Source: JAEYFP01 sp964579795
GTDB lineage: Bacteria; Bacillota; Clostridia; Lachnospirales; Lachnospiraceae
DNA: 64,000 nt
Assembly: GCA_964579795.1 (NCBI GenBank)
Contig: CAZOHM010000002.1
Span: 1-64,000, forward strand
Direction of reading: 5' to 3'
Below are positions 1-8,347 of the stretch, piece by piece; the stretch's first letter is position 1, and each line of letters opens with the position of its first letter. Made by a program: the position numbers and the translations under genes. A model generated the notes under the pieces. That model worked only from the letters and a program-made list of their open reading frames with translations. It was not told the DNA's origin and did no database searches.

Positions 1-15
1 AGAGAGGTATATTGT

Positions 16-1125
16 ATGAAATATTGTACAAAATGTGTGATGCCGGATACGAGACCGGGGATTACTTTTAATGAGGCGGGAGTATGCTGTGCGTGTCAGG
101 CACATGAGTCAAAAAAGAAAACAGACTGGGATGCCCGTTTTCAGGAGCTTACTACACTTTGCGATAAGTATCGTGGAATGAATGGTGCAGGATATGATTG
201 TATGATTGCAGTGAGTGGTGGAAAAGACAGCCATTTTCAGGTTAATCTTATGAAAAATGTCATGAAGATGAATCCAATACTAGTCAGTGTAGAGGATAAT
301 TTCCCAATGACTGATGCAGGTTTGAATAATATTCATAATATCTCTGAGGAGTTCGGCTGCAACATTATCAGTCTAAAGCCTGACATAAAGGCTCAGAAAA
401 CCTTGATGCGATACACTTTTGAGAAATACGGAAAACCGACATGGTTTATTGATCGCTTGATTTACAGTTTTCCGCTTCAGATGGCTGTAAAATTCAACAC
501 ACCTCTTCTTGTATATGGAGAAAATATCAGTCATGAGTATGGTGGTGTGGATGCAGAGGAAACATATTCTGCAAGAGAGCAGATTAACAATGGAGTAGCA
601 AATGAAATGAATTTTGATGAGCTGTGCAAGCTTGACGGAATTGACGAGAAAGTGCTTGCTATTACAGCTGCACCTTCTGAGGAAGAGCTGGCGAAGCTTG
701 ACCCAATGTATGTATCATATTTTGTACCATGGAACAGTGTGGGTAATTATAATTTTGCAAAGAAACATGGTTTTCATGATCTTGAAGGAGAATGGGAAAG
801 AACGCAGACGGTAGAGCAGTTTGACCAGATTGATACAAGAGCCTACTTAGTACATCCATGGTTGAAGTATCCAAAGTTTGGGCATTCCAGTGCAACTGAT
901 TATGCGTCTCGTTTTATACGATATGGAATGATAAGCAGGGACGAGGCAGTGAAGCTTGTAAAGGAGCATGACGGAAAGCTTGATCCGAAGTGTGTAAAGG
1001 ATTTTTGCGATTTCCTTGGATATTCGGAAACAGAATTCTGGGGGATTGTAGATGGCTTTTATAATAAAGACATATTTAAAAAGAACGAATTGGGTGAATG
1101 GGAGCTGAAAGAGCCCATTCAATAA
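16..1125 (+). CDS. N-acetyl sugar amidotransferase, copy 1
   Basis: This 369-residue protein belongs to the N-acetyl sugar amidotransferase family (WbpG/PseA/LegX relatives), ATP-pyrophosphatase enzymes that turn an acetamido group on a nucleotide-activated sugar into an acetamidino group. Seen: a PP-loop SGGKDS at residues 67-72 and an N-terminal Cys quartet (C4, C7, C24, C27) likely to bind zinc. It starts at the first ATG after GAGAGG at the window edge. Family members of the WbpG type usually receive ammonia from HisH/HisF-like partners; none is encoded in this window, though one could lie upstream of base 1. It is followed by a terminator and by a close paralog. The exact sugar substrate cannot be told. 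Confidence 0.88.
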   Translation: MKYCTKCVMPDTRPGITFNEAGVCCACQAHESKKKTDWDARFQELTTLCDKYRGMNGAGYDCMIAVSGGKDSHFQVNLMKNVMKMNPILVSVEDNFPMTDAGLNNIHNISEEFGCNIISLKPDIKAQKTLMRYTFEKYGKPTWFIDRLIYSFPLQMAVKFNTPLLVYGENISHEYGGVDAEETYSAREQINNGVANEMNFDELCKLDGIDEKVLAITAAPSEEELAKLDPMYVSYFVPWNSVGNYNFAKKHGFHDLEGEWERTQTVEQFDQIDTRAYLVHPWLKYPKFGHSSATDYASRFIRYGMISRDEAVKLVKEHDGKLDPKCVKDFCDFLGYSETEFWGIVDGFYNKDIFKKNELGEWELKEPIQ

Positions 1126-1145
1126 TCTAGTTAATTATTGAGAGA

Positions 1146-1178
1146 CAGTATGGTTGCAATTGACCATACTGCCTTTTT
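1146..1178 (+). terminator. Intrinsic terminator after amidotransferase copy 1
   Basis: A perfect 9-bp stem (CAGTATGGT pairing with ACCATACTG) with an 8-nt loop is followed after two C by five T. It separates the two amidotransferase genes and also contains the -35 box of the next promoter. Confidence 0.75.
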
Positions 1179-1188
1179 GAGTTATAAT
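1160..1188 (+). promoter_or_regulatory. Sigma-A promoter for the downstream gene cluster
   Basis: TTGACC at 1160-1165, a 17-bp spacer, and a perfect TATAAT at 1183-1188. The -35 box lies in the loop and 3' arm of the preceding terminator, so the expected transcript starts near 1195, past the hairpin. It would drive amidotransferase copy 2 and the genes after it. Confidence 0.72.
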
Positions 1189-1235
1189 ATATTGTATATT
1201 TTTGTGCTTATTTTGAATAGAAGGCAGGTATTTAG

Positions 1236-2342
1236 ATGAAATATTGCAAGAATTGTGTGATGCCGGATACAAGACCGGGAATTACTTTTAATGAAGCCGG
1301 AGTATGCTCCGCTTGTCAGGCTGTTGGCAGGAGAAAATCAATTAACTGGGAGAAGCGTTATCAGGAGCTGGAAGCACTGTGCAACAAATATCGTGGAATG
1401 AACGGCAGCTCGTATGATTGTGCAATTGCAGTCAGTGGCGGTAAGGACAGTCACTATCAGGTTCATTTGATGAAGAATGTCATGAAGATGAATCCGATTC
1501 TTTTCAGCGTCGAGGATAATTTTCCTATGACTGCTGCAGGACTTCATAATATCAAGAATATTTCTGAGGAGTTTGGCTGTAATATTATCAGTCTCAAGCC
1601 GGACATCAAGGCTCAGAAGACGTTAATGCGCTATACCTTTGAGAAATACGGAAAGCCGACATGGTTTATTGACCGTTTAATTTATACATTTCCGATGATG
1701 ATGGCGTTGAAATTCAATACACCGCTTCTGGTATATGGTGAGAATATCAGCTATGAGTATGGTGGAGCGGATGCCGTAGAGACATATTCTGCAAGAGGTC
1801 TGATTGACAATGGTGTGGCAAGTGATATCCCAATGGAAGAGCTTTGCCATCTTGATGGGATAGATGAAAAGGTGCTGGACTTGACGAAAGCTCCGGACAT
1901 GTCAGAGCTTGCAAAGCTGGATCCAATGTATGTTTCTTATTTTGTTCCGTGGAACAGTGTGGCAAATTATCATTTCGCAAAGCAGCATGGATTTCATGAT
2001 TTGACTCATGAGTGGGACAGGACACAGACAGTCGAGAATTTTGATCAGGTTGACAGTCGTGCGTATCTTGTTCATCCATGGATGAAATATCCGAAATTTG
2101 GTCATTCGAGTGCTACGGATTATGCAGCACGATTTATTCGCTATGGGATGATGGATAGAGAGACAGCGGTAAAGCTTGTAAAGGAGCATGATGGAAAGCT
2201 TGATCCAAAGTGCGTACAGGATTTCTGTGAGTTCCTTGGTTATTCAGAAACAGAATTTTGGAGGATTGTAGATGGCTTCTACAATACAGATATATTCATG
2301 AAGAATGAATTAGGAGAATGGGTATTAAGACCGGAAGCATAA
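1236..2342 (+). CDS. N-acetyl sugar amidotransferase, copy 2
   Basis: A 368-residue paralog of the gene just upstream, alike along the whole length, with the same PP-loop SGGKDS and the same N-terminal Cys quartet (C4, C7, C24, C27). The inferred role is again ATP-dependent amidation of an N-acetylated nucleotide sugar in the cytoplasm for surface glycan or glycoprotein synthesis. It begins about 40 nt after the expected start of the TTGACC/TATAAT promoter and is followed 39 nt later by the Fkp-like gene with no terminator. Differences are scattered and both active-site motifs are intact, so the pair looks like two working enzymes, possibly with different sugar substrates, not a gene and a relic. 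Confidence 0.87.
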   Translation: MKYCKNCVMPDTRPGITFNEAGVCSACQAVGRRKSINWEKRYQELEALCNKYRGMNGSSYDCAIAVSGGKDSHYQVHLMKNVMKMNPILFSVEDNFPMTAAGLHNIKNISEEFGCNIISLKPDIKAQKTLMRYTFEKYGKPTWFIDRLIYTFPMMMALKFNTPLLVYGENISYEYGGADAVETYSARGLIDNGVASDIPMEELCHLDGIDEKVLDLTKAPDMSELAKLDPMYVSYFVPWNSVANYHFAKQHGFHDLTHEWDRTQTVENFDQVDSRAYLVHPWMKYPKFGHSSATDYAARFIRYGMMDRETAVKLVKEHDGKLDPKCVQDFCEFLGYSETEFWRIVDGFYNTDIFMKNELGEWVLRPEA

Positions 2343-2381
2343 ACCGGAAACATAAGACTGTATCTATGAGAGGGTAAAATA

Positions 2382-5300
2382 ATGCATCAGAAGTTAAAGA
2401 AAATAAAGAACCTTTTTTTGCGTCAGAGTTATCTGGATGCGTGGACAGATTATGAGGCGAGTCTGTCAAAGAAAAACTTCCCAAAGTGGGATTACGTGAT
2501 TTTGACTGCGTCTAATGAGGAACAGGCAAAGGCTTATCGTGCACAGATTAATTACAGACTGGAAAATAAGTTCCTGCCACTTGAGACAAAGTACGCAGTG
2601 CTTCCGGATCCTGATGGCAAGCGTGTAGGTTCCGGTGGTGCATCGTTTAATGTGATTCGATATATTGTTGAGGACTGTGGAGAGCAGACAGCAGATGTAT
2701 TTATGAATAAGCGTATTCTTGTTATCCATTCTGGTGGAGACAGTAAGCGTATTCCACAGTATTCTGCATGTGGAAAGCTGTTTTCACCGGTGCCGAGAGA
2801 GCTGCCAAATGGCAAGCCTTCTACACTGTTCGATGAATTCATCATTTCCATGTCGGGCATGCCGTCCAGGATGAAGGAAGGTATGATGACGCTTTCGGGT
2901 GATGTTCTGCTGCTTTTTAATGCGTTGCAGATTGATTATCAGTTCAAGGGTGCTGCAGCCATTTCCATTAAAGAAAATGTAATGACAGGCAAAGACCATG
3001 GTGTGTTTCTTAATGACGGAAATGGTGTAGTAGATGCGTTTTTGCATAAGCTTTCTGTGGAACAGCTGACTAAGGCCGGCGCTGTTAATGAGTCGGGAGA
3101 TGTGGATATTGATACTGGCGCAATTGTATTTGACAGTGTTGTGCTTGGCAGACTTTTTTCTTTGATTAGTACAGATGGAAAAATTGATGAGGATAAGTTT
3201 GCTTCCTTTGTGAACGAAGAGGCACGTGTCAGCTTTTACGGAGATTTTCTATTCCCTCTTGCAAAACATGCAACACTCGAGGAGTATTTTGTTGAGGCTC
3301 CGGAAGGAAAAATGTGCGATGCACTGTTAGCCTGCCGTGAAAAGATATGGAATGCATTACATGATATCAACATGTCACTGATTAGTCTTGCGCCTGCAGA
3401 GTTTATTCATTTTGGAACGACACACGAGCTGTTAGAGCTGATGGACAGTCAGATTGGGGATTATGAGTTCCTTGACTGGAGACGCTGTGTCAGCACGAAT
3501 GCAGCTTCGGATGTGCCATATGCAGTTAATAACAGTCTGATTAAGGAATCAACGATTGGCATGGGAAGCTATATGGAGAATGCTTATGTTTCCGATGCAA
3601 TTGTAGGAGAAGGCAGTATTCTGTCACAAATAGAAGTGGAGCATATGACGGTTCCAGCGCACGTTGTACTGCATGGTCTGCAGCTTACAGGAGGAGGTTT
3701 TCTTGCTCGTATTTATGGCGTGCAGGATAATCCGAAAGGGACACTGCTTGAGGATGTAAGCTTTCTTGATACAAAGCTTTCTGTGATGTGTGAGAGATAT
3801 CAGCTTAGAGAAGTGTTATGGGACCGGGAGGCATCAGCATATTTGTGGACTGCAAGACTGTATCCGGTAGCGGACAGCTGGAGCGAGGCGTGTGAATCTG
3901 CACTGCTTCTTTACAGAATGTCGAGACTTACGGCAGAGGATGCCGAGGTGGAGCAATGGAAGAACAAAGTGCGTCACAGTCTGGAATCCGGTTACAATGC
4001 AGCTGATGTTGTTAATATAGTATGCTGGAATCATGAGCTGGAAAGCCAGATTCTTGTAGAAAAGTATATGAGTGCGATTACGGTAAAGCAATGTGCAGCT
4101 GATGCGATTCGTATTTTTGGCAAGGTCGGGATTGATGAAAAACGGCTTTCTCTTTTGCTTGATAAAACAGAAAAAGCGGATTTCTCTACAAAAATCAGAG
4201 TTTATTATGACCTTTCCCGCTATTTTTCAGAGAAGAATCTTTGCCTTAACGGTGTCACTGCTGAGAGCCTGGAGGAAAAATGCTTTGAGGTCATTCGTGT
4301 AACGATTTATGAGCATGCAATGGAAAGCATTTCATATAAAGAAAACAGACAGATTTGCAAAGATGAAGTGACGGTACAGCTTCCGGTACGAGTGAACTGG
4401 GGAGGCGGATGGACTGATACACCTCCGCATTGTATGGAACAGGGAGGTGTCGTATTAAACGCTGCCCTGACTCTTCGTGGGAAGCTTCCGATACGAATAG
4501 AGGTAAAACGACTATCAGAGCATAAAGTTGTTTTTGAAAGCAAGGATGCCGGAGCGATTGAGGAATTTACAGAGCTTGCACCACTTCAGAACTGCAATGA
4601 CCCGTTTGATTTGGTTGCATTACATAAAGCCGCATTGATTACATGCGGATTGATTATGCCAAAAGGCAAAGAGAATGGCAGGACACTGACAGATATTCTA
4701 GACGCGATTGGCGGAGGGGTATATCTTTCTACAGAGGTTGCCGGAATCCCGCGTGGTTCAGGTCTTGGAACGAGCAGTATCCTTGCAGGTGCATGTATGA
4801 AAGGCTTGTTTGAGTTTTTTGGTGAAGAGAAGAGCGAGGATGACCTTTACCAGGCAGTACTTTCTATGGAGCAGCTGATGAGCACAGGCGGTGGCTGGCA
4901 GGATCAGGTCGGCGGACTTACATCCGGAATCAAGCTGATTTCCACAAAGCCGGGTATCGAACAGACAATTAAGACAGAAAAGCTTGATATTTCTGAAGAT
5001 ACGATGCAGGAGCTTAAAGAACGGTTTATTCTGATTTATACAGGTCAGCGCAGATTGGCGAGAAATCTGCTGCGTGATGTAATCGGTAATTATCTGGCAG
5101 GAAGAGAAGTGTCTGTTCACGCACTGGAGAATATGAAAAAGCTGGCTGTCCTCATGAAGCTGGAGCTGGAGCAGGGAAATGTAGATGCCTTTGCGGCACT
5201 TTTGAATGAACATTGGGAGTTAAGTAAGCAGCTGGATGAGGGCTCAACCAATACTTGTATTGAACAGATTTTCCTCTGCTGCGAGGACCTGATTGACGGA

Positions 5301-5441
5301 CGATTTATTGCCGGTGCCGGTGGCGGCGGATTTTTACAGGTAGTACTCAAGAAATCTGTTACAAAGGAAATGCTCAGAGAACGTCTGCACAGCGTATTTC
5401 AGAGTAGCGGCGTGGACGTGTGGGAATGTGAATTGGTGTGA
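2382..5441 (+). CDS. fkp: Bifunctional L-fucokinase / fucose-1-phosphate guanylyltransferase (Fkp type)
   Basis: This 1019-residue protein has the two-enzyme layout of Bacteroides Fkp and plant FKGP, which salvage free L-fucose to GDP-fucose. The N-terminal part carries fucose-1-phosphate guanylyltransferase signatures (GSGGASFN near residue 87; HSGGDSKRIPQ near residue 115). The C-terminal part is a GHMP kinase with GGGWTDTPPH near residue 672 and the ATP-binding RGSGLGTSS at 791-799. Length is close to plant FKGP and a little longer than Bacteroides Fkp. The context of sugar amidotransferases and a membrane glycosyltransferase suggests the product feeds a surface glycan. No fucosyltransferase is recognisable here, and a related heptose or other sugar kinase activity cannot be excluded. 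Confidence 0.83.
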   Translation: MHQKLKKIKNLFLRQSYLDAWTDYEASLSKKNFPKWDYVILTASNEEQAKAYRAQINYRLENKFLPLETKYAVLPDPDGKRVGSGGASFNVIRYIVEDCGEQTADVFMNKRILVIHSGGDSKRIPQYSACGKLFSPVPRELPNGKPSTLFDEFIISMSGMPSRMKEGMMTLSGDVLLLFNALQIDYQFKGAAAISIKENVMTGKDHGVFLNDGNGVVDAFLHKLSVEQLTKAGAVNESGDVDIDTGAIVFDSVVLGRLFSLISTDGKIDEDKFASFVNEEARVSFYGDFLFPLAKHATLEEYFVEAPEGKMCDALLACREKIWNALHDINMSLISLAPAEFIHFGTTHELLELMDSQIGDYEFLDWRRCVSTNAASDVPYAVNNSLIKESTIGMGSYMENAYVSDAIVGEGSILSQIEVEHMTVPAHVVLHGLQLTGGGFLARIYGVQDNPKGTLLEDVSFLDTKLSVMCERYQLREVLWDREASAYLWTARLYPVADSWSEACESALLLYRMSRLTAEDAEVEQWKNKVRHSLESGYNAADVVNIVCWNHELESQILVEKYMSAITVKQCAADAIRIFGKVGIDEKRLSLLLDKTEKADFSTKIRVYYDLSRYFSEKNLCLNGVTAESLEEKCFEVIRVTIYEHAMESISYKENRQICKDEVTVQLPVRVNWGGGWTDTPPHCMEQGGVVLNAALTLRGKLPIRIEVKRLSEHKVVFESKDAGAIEEFTELAPLQNCNDPFDLVALHKAALITCGLIMPKGKENGRTLTDILDAIGGGVYLSTEVAGIPRGSGLGTSSILAGACMKGLFEFFGEEKSEDDLYQAVLSMEQLMSTGGGWQDQVGGLTSGIKLISTKPGIEQTIKTEKLDISEDTMQELKERFILIYTGQRRLARNLLRDVIGNYLAGREVSVHALENMKKLAVLMKLELEQGNVDAFAALLNEHWELSKQLDEGSTNTCIEQIFLCCEDLIDGRFIAGAGGGGFLQVVLKKSVTKEMLRERLHSVFQSSGVDVWECELV

Positions 5442-5457
5442 TGTTGAAAGGAAAAAA

Positions 5458-7041
5458 ATGAAGAAAGTAATTATTATCGGCGCAGGACCAGCAGGTTTGA
5501 CAGCAGCACATACTCTGCTAAAAAGTGGGAAGGATTATGAAGCTGTCATATTGGAGGAAAGCGACCAGATAGGTGGTATTTCAAGGACTGTTAATTATAA
5601 TGGAAATCGAATGGACATCGGCGGCCACCGCTTTTTTTCGAAGGATGAGCACGTTATGCAGTGGTGGACAGAAAGAATGCCGCTGCAGGGAAGTGATGCA
5701 TATGATGACAAGCTGCTTGGTCGCAGTAAAACGCTTGCCAAAAAAGGACCGGATCCTGAAAAGGAAGACACGGTAATGCTTGTCAGACAGCGTATTTCCA
5801 GAATTATTTATAAAAAGAAGTTTTTTGATTATCCGATTTCCATGAAACCGCAGACCTTTATTAATATGGGATTTTTGCAGACGATGCGGGCGGGCTTCAG
5901 CTATCTGGCTTCGACTGTTCACAAGAGAAAAGAGGATTCTCTCGAGAATTTCTACATCAATCGATTCGGTAAGGTGCTGTATTCGATGTTTTTTGAAGGC
6001 TATACAGAAAAGCTTTGGGGAAGACATCCGAGAGAAATATCTGCTGAATGGGGAGAACAGCGTGTGAAGGGTCTTTCGATTTCCGCTATTTTTCTGGATG
6101 TGTTCAGAAAGCTGTTCACAAAGAGCGATCATCGCAAAACGGAAACCTCTCTGATAGAAGAATTTTGGTATCCAAAGTATGGTCCCGGACAGCTATGGGA
6201 ATGCGTGGCAAAAGAGATAGAGTCTCTTGGCGGAAGAATAATTAAGCAGGCCTGTGTTGATGTGGTATCAGTTAGCCCTGGAAATGTATTTGTTGAGTAT
6301 GCGGATGGGGTTTCACAGACAAAAACAAAGCTGGAAGGCGATATTGTGATTTCCTCTATGCCGCTGAAGGACTTAATAGAGTGTATGGGACCTAATGTGC
6401 CTATGCAGGTACAGCAGATTGCAAAGGGACTTCCATACAGAGATTTTGTAACAATCGGTCTTCTTGTAAAGGAGCTGAAGCTTAAGAATCGTACGGCGAT
6501 AAAAACGATAAATGATATTGTGCCGGATTGCTGGATTTATGTACAGGATACAGGCGTAAAGCTTGGAAGAATCCAGATTTTCAACAACTGGTCACCATAT
6601 ATGGTAAAGGAAATCGATCAGTATGTATGGATTGGGCTCGAGTATTTTTGTAAAGAAGGTGACAGCTTCTGGAATATGACAGATGAGGAAAGCCGCCGCT
6701 TTGCTACAGAGGAGCTTATTAAAATGGGTGTTCTGGATTCGGAAAATCAGGTGCTTGATGCGCATCGTGAAAGAGTCAAAAAGGCCTATCCTGCATATTT
6801 TGATACTTATGCACAGCTTGACCGGGTAGTTTCCTATCTTGATCAGTTCCCGGATCTTTATTGCGTCGGAAGGAATGGACAGCATCGATACAACAATATG
6901 GATCATTCCATGGTGACTGCATTTGAAGCCGTAAATAATATTACACAAAACATTTCTGGCAAGCACAATGTCTGGAATGTTAATACAGAAAAGAGTTATC
7001 ATGAAGTCAAGCGAGAGGAGTGTCATTCGGATGAATCATAA
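5458..7041 (+). CDS. FAD-dependent oxidoreductase, UDP-galactopyranose-mutase-like
   Basis: A 527-residue flavoprotein with an N-terminal Rossmann nucleotide-binding motif IIGAGPAGLTAA (residues 6-17) and the IGGISRT and DIGGHRFF motifs of the amine oxidase / UDP-galactopyranose mutase superfamily. Homologs recur in polysaccharide clusters of Gram-positive anaerobes, but the exact reaction is unknown; a sugar-nucleotide mutase or oxidoreductase role is an inference from context. An in-frame ATG exists at 5428 inside the fkp end, but the ATG at 5458 is chosen because AAAGGA sits just upstream and the Rossmann motif starts directly after it. It follows fkp by 16 nt and overlaps the next gene by 11 nt, so translational coupling is likely. 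Confidence 0.78.
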   Translation: MKKVIIIGAGPAGLTAAHTLLKSGKDYEAVILEESDQIGGISRTVNYNGNRMDIGGHRFFSKDEHVMQWWTERMPLQGSDAYDDKLLGRSKTLAKKGPDPEKEDTVMLVRQRISRIIYKKKFFDYPISMKPQTFINMGFLQTMRAGFSYLASTVHKRKEDSLENFYINRFGKVLYSMFFEGYTEKLWGRHPREISAEWGEQRVKGLSISAIFLDVFRKLFTKSDHRKTETSLIEEFWYPKYGPGQLWECVAKEIESLGGRIIKQACVDVVSVSPGNVFVEYADGVSQTKTKLEGDIVISSMPLKDLIECMGPNVPMQVQQIAKGLPYRDFVTIGLLVKELKLKNRTAIKTINDIVPDCWIYVQDTGVKLGRIQIFNNWSPYMVKEIDQYVWIGLEYFCKEGDSFWNMTDEESRRFATEELIKMGVLDSENQVLDAHRERVKKAYPAYFDTYAQLDRVVSYLDQFPDLYCVGRNGQHRYNNMDHSMVTAFEAVNNITQNISGKHNVWNVNTEKSYHEVKREECHSDES

Positions 7042-8305
7042 AGTTGTTCATAAATTGACCCCGCAGGCAGTGTTTTTCATTGTAGCGATAGTTGGAATTG
7101 TGGGTTTTCTACTCTATGCGTTTATCAGACAGGACACATCCTTATTTAGCTGGCTTGTGATTGAACATAATGCAGATTGGGAGTTTGCTGATTATTTTGC
7201 ACATGTTTTTTATGGAAAGGATTTGTTAAAGACCTATCAGGCCTATGATGTGGATCCATGCTTTCCGCCGCTTGCCTATCTGTTCTATCATTTTATGTAC
7301 TGCATCAATCCTGCTATTGAGGCAGCAGGCAGATTAGATGTGATGAATTATCAGTATAATATGTTTTTATTTATTATTTATACAGTGATATCGGCTGTAT
7401 TGTTTTCCTATGCGGTAATGATCTATTTTCAGACATATTCAAACAGGAAAACAGCAGAAGGATGCGGCAATTCCGGGATTACCGGAAAGAGCTTGTTACT
7501 CACCTGTGTAGTACTTTTGTCGGCACCATTTGGTGCAAGTGCTCTGGAACGCGGAAATGCGGTGTTTTTTGTCTGCGCTCTGATGCTGTTTGCACTGGCA
7601 CTGCGTGACAGCGACAATAAAGTGTGCAGGGAAGCAGCGCTGATATTGATTGCTGTTGCAGCAAACTTCAAGCTGTATCCGGCAATATTGGGTCTGCTTT
7701 ATTTAAAAGAGAAAAGATATAAAGAGGCAATCCGTTTGATGATTTATGGTGGATTGCTGTTTTTTGTTCCATTTGTCTTTTTTGGCGGAATAGAAGGAAT
7801 CAAGAATTATCTTGTTATTATGTATCTGATGGAAGGCAGAAGTATTGAACGCCTGACGACGATTCGAGGTGTTGTGACAAGCCTGTTTATGATGCTTGGT
7901 GGAGAGGAAATGAAGTGGACAGGACACACAGCCGGAAAGATTATAGAGAATATTTATCTGGTGCTTGCAATGGCAGGCTTCTGGTTTTCCAAAAACAAAT
8001 GGAAATCGCTGTTACTGCTTGTGAGCCCGATGGTCATTTATGTATCCAGCGCCTACCGCTATACGACAATTTATCTTTTTCTGCCGCTGATCTGTTTTCT
8101 TATAAAGCAGGATGAGGAAGAGAAGGGAAGAAACTATATATATGCAGTGTTGTTTGGCGCATTGTTCACGATTCCAATCTGGGCGCTTGGCGGCGAATTG
8201 GAAACGGCGATGTATGTAGTAGTATACTTATTGATTTTATTTGGATTAGCAGATGTCTTTTTTGAAATATTAAAGCAGAGAAATATTAGATTATATTATA
8301 AATAA
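7031..8305 (+). CDS. GT87-like integral membrane glycosyltransferase (DUF2029 family)
   Basis: A roughly 424-residue polytopic membrane protein with about ten hydrophobic segments. It has the short motifs of GT-C fold, polyprenol-phosphate-sugar-dependent transferases of family GT87: an acidic residue followed by PPLAYLFYH around residues 72-86, and ANFKLYPAILGLLYL in the middle. Such enzymes transfer a sugar from a lipid carrier to an acceptor on the outer face of the membrane. The start at 7031 follows GAGGAG and overlaps the previous stop; a longer in-frame extension to 6968 has no ribosome binding site. Being last of the sugar genes and directly upstream of two giant secreted proteases, it could glycosylate an exported glycan or protein; donor and acceptor are unknown. 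Confidence 0.75.
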   Translation: MNHKVVHKLTPQAVFFIVAIVGIVGFLLYAFIRQDTSLFSWLVIEHNADWEFADYFAHVFYGKDLLKTYQAYDVDPCFPPLAYLFYHFMYCINPAIEAAGRLDVMNYQYNMFLFIIYTVISAVLFSYAVMIYFQTYSNRKTAEGCGNSGITGKSLLLTCVVLLSAPFGASALERGNAVFFVCALMLFALALRDSDNKVCREAALILIAVAANFKLYPAILGLLYLKEKRYKEAIRLMIYGGLLFFVPFVFFGGIEGIKNYLVIMYLMEGRSIERLTTIRGVVTSLFMMLGGEEMKWTGHTAGKIIENIYLVLAMAGFWFSKNKWKSLLLLVSPMVIYVSSAYRYTTIYLFLPLICFLIKQDEEEKGRNYIYAVLFGALFTIPIWALGGELETAMYVVVYLLILFGLADVFFEILKQRNIRLYYK

Positions 8306-8347
8306 ATCAAATAATAAATAGATTACAAAAGAAAAGGGAGATGGCTG

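Noticed and set aside
16..2342. The two amidotransferases as one gene broken by a frameshift
   Set aside because: Both are full length with complete motifs and a terminator and promoter between them; this is a duplication.
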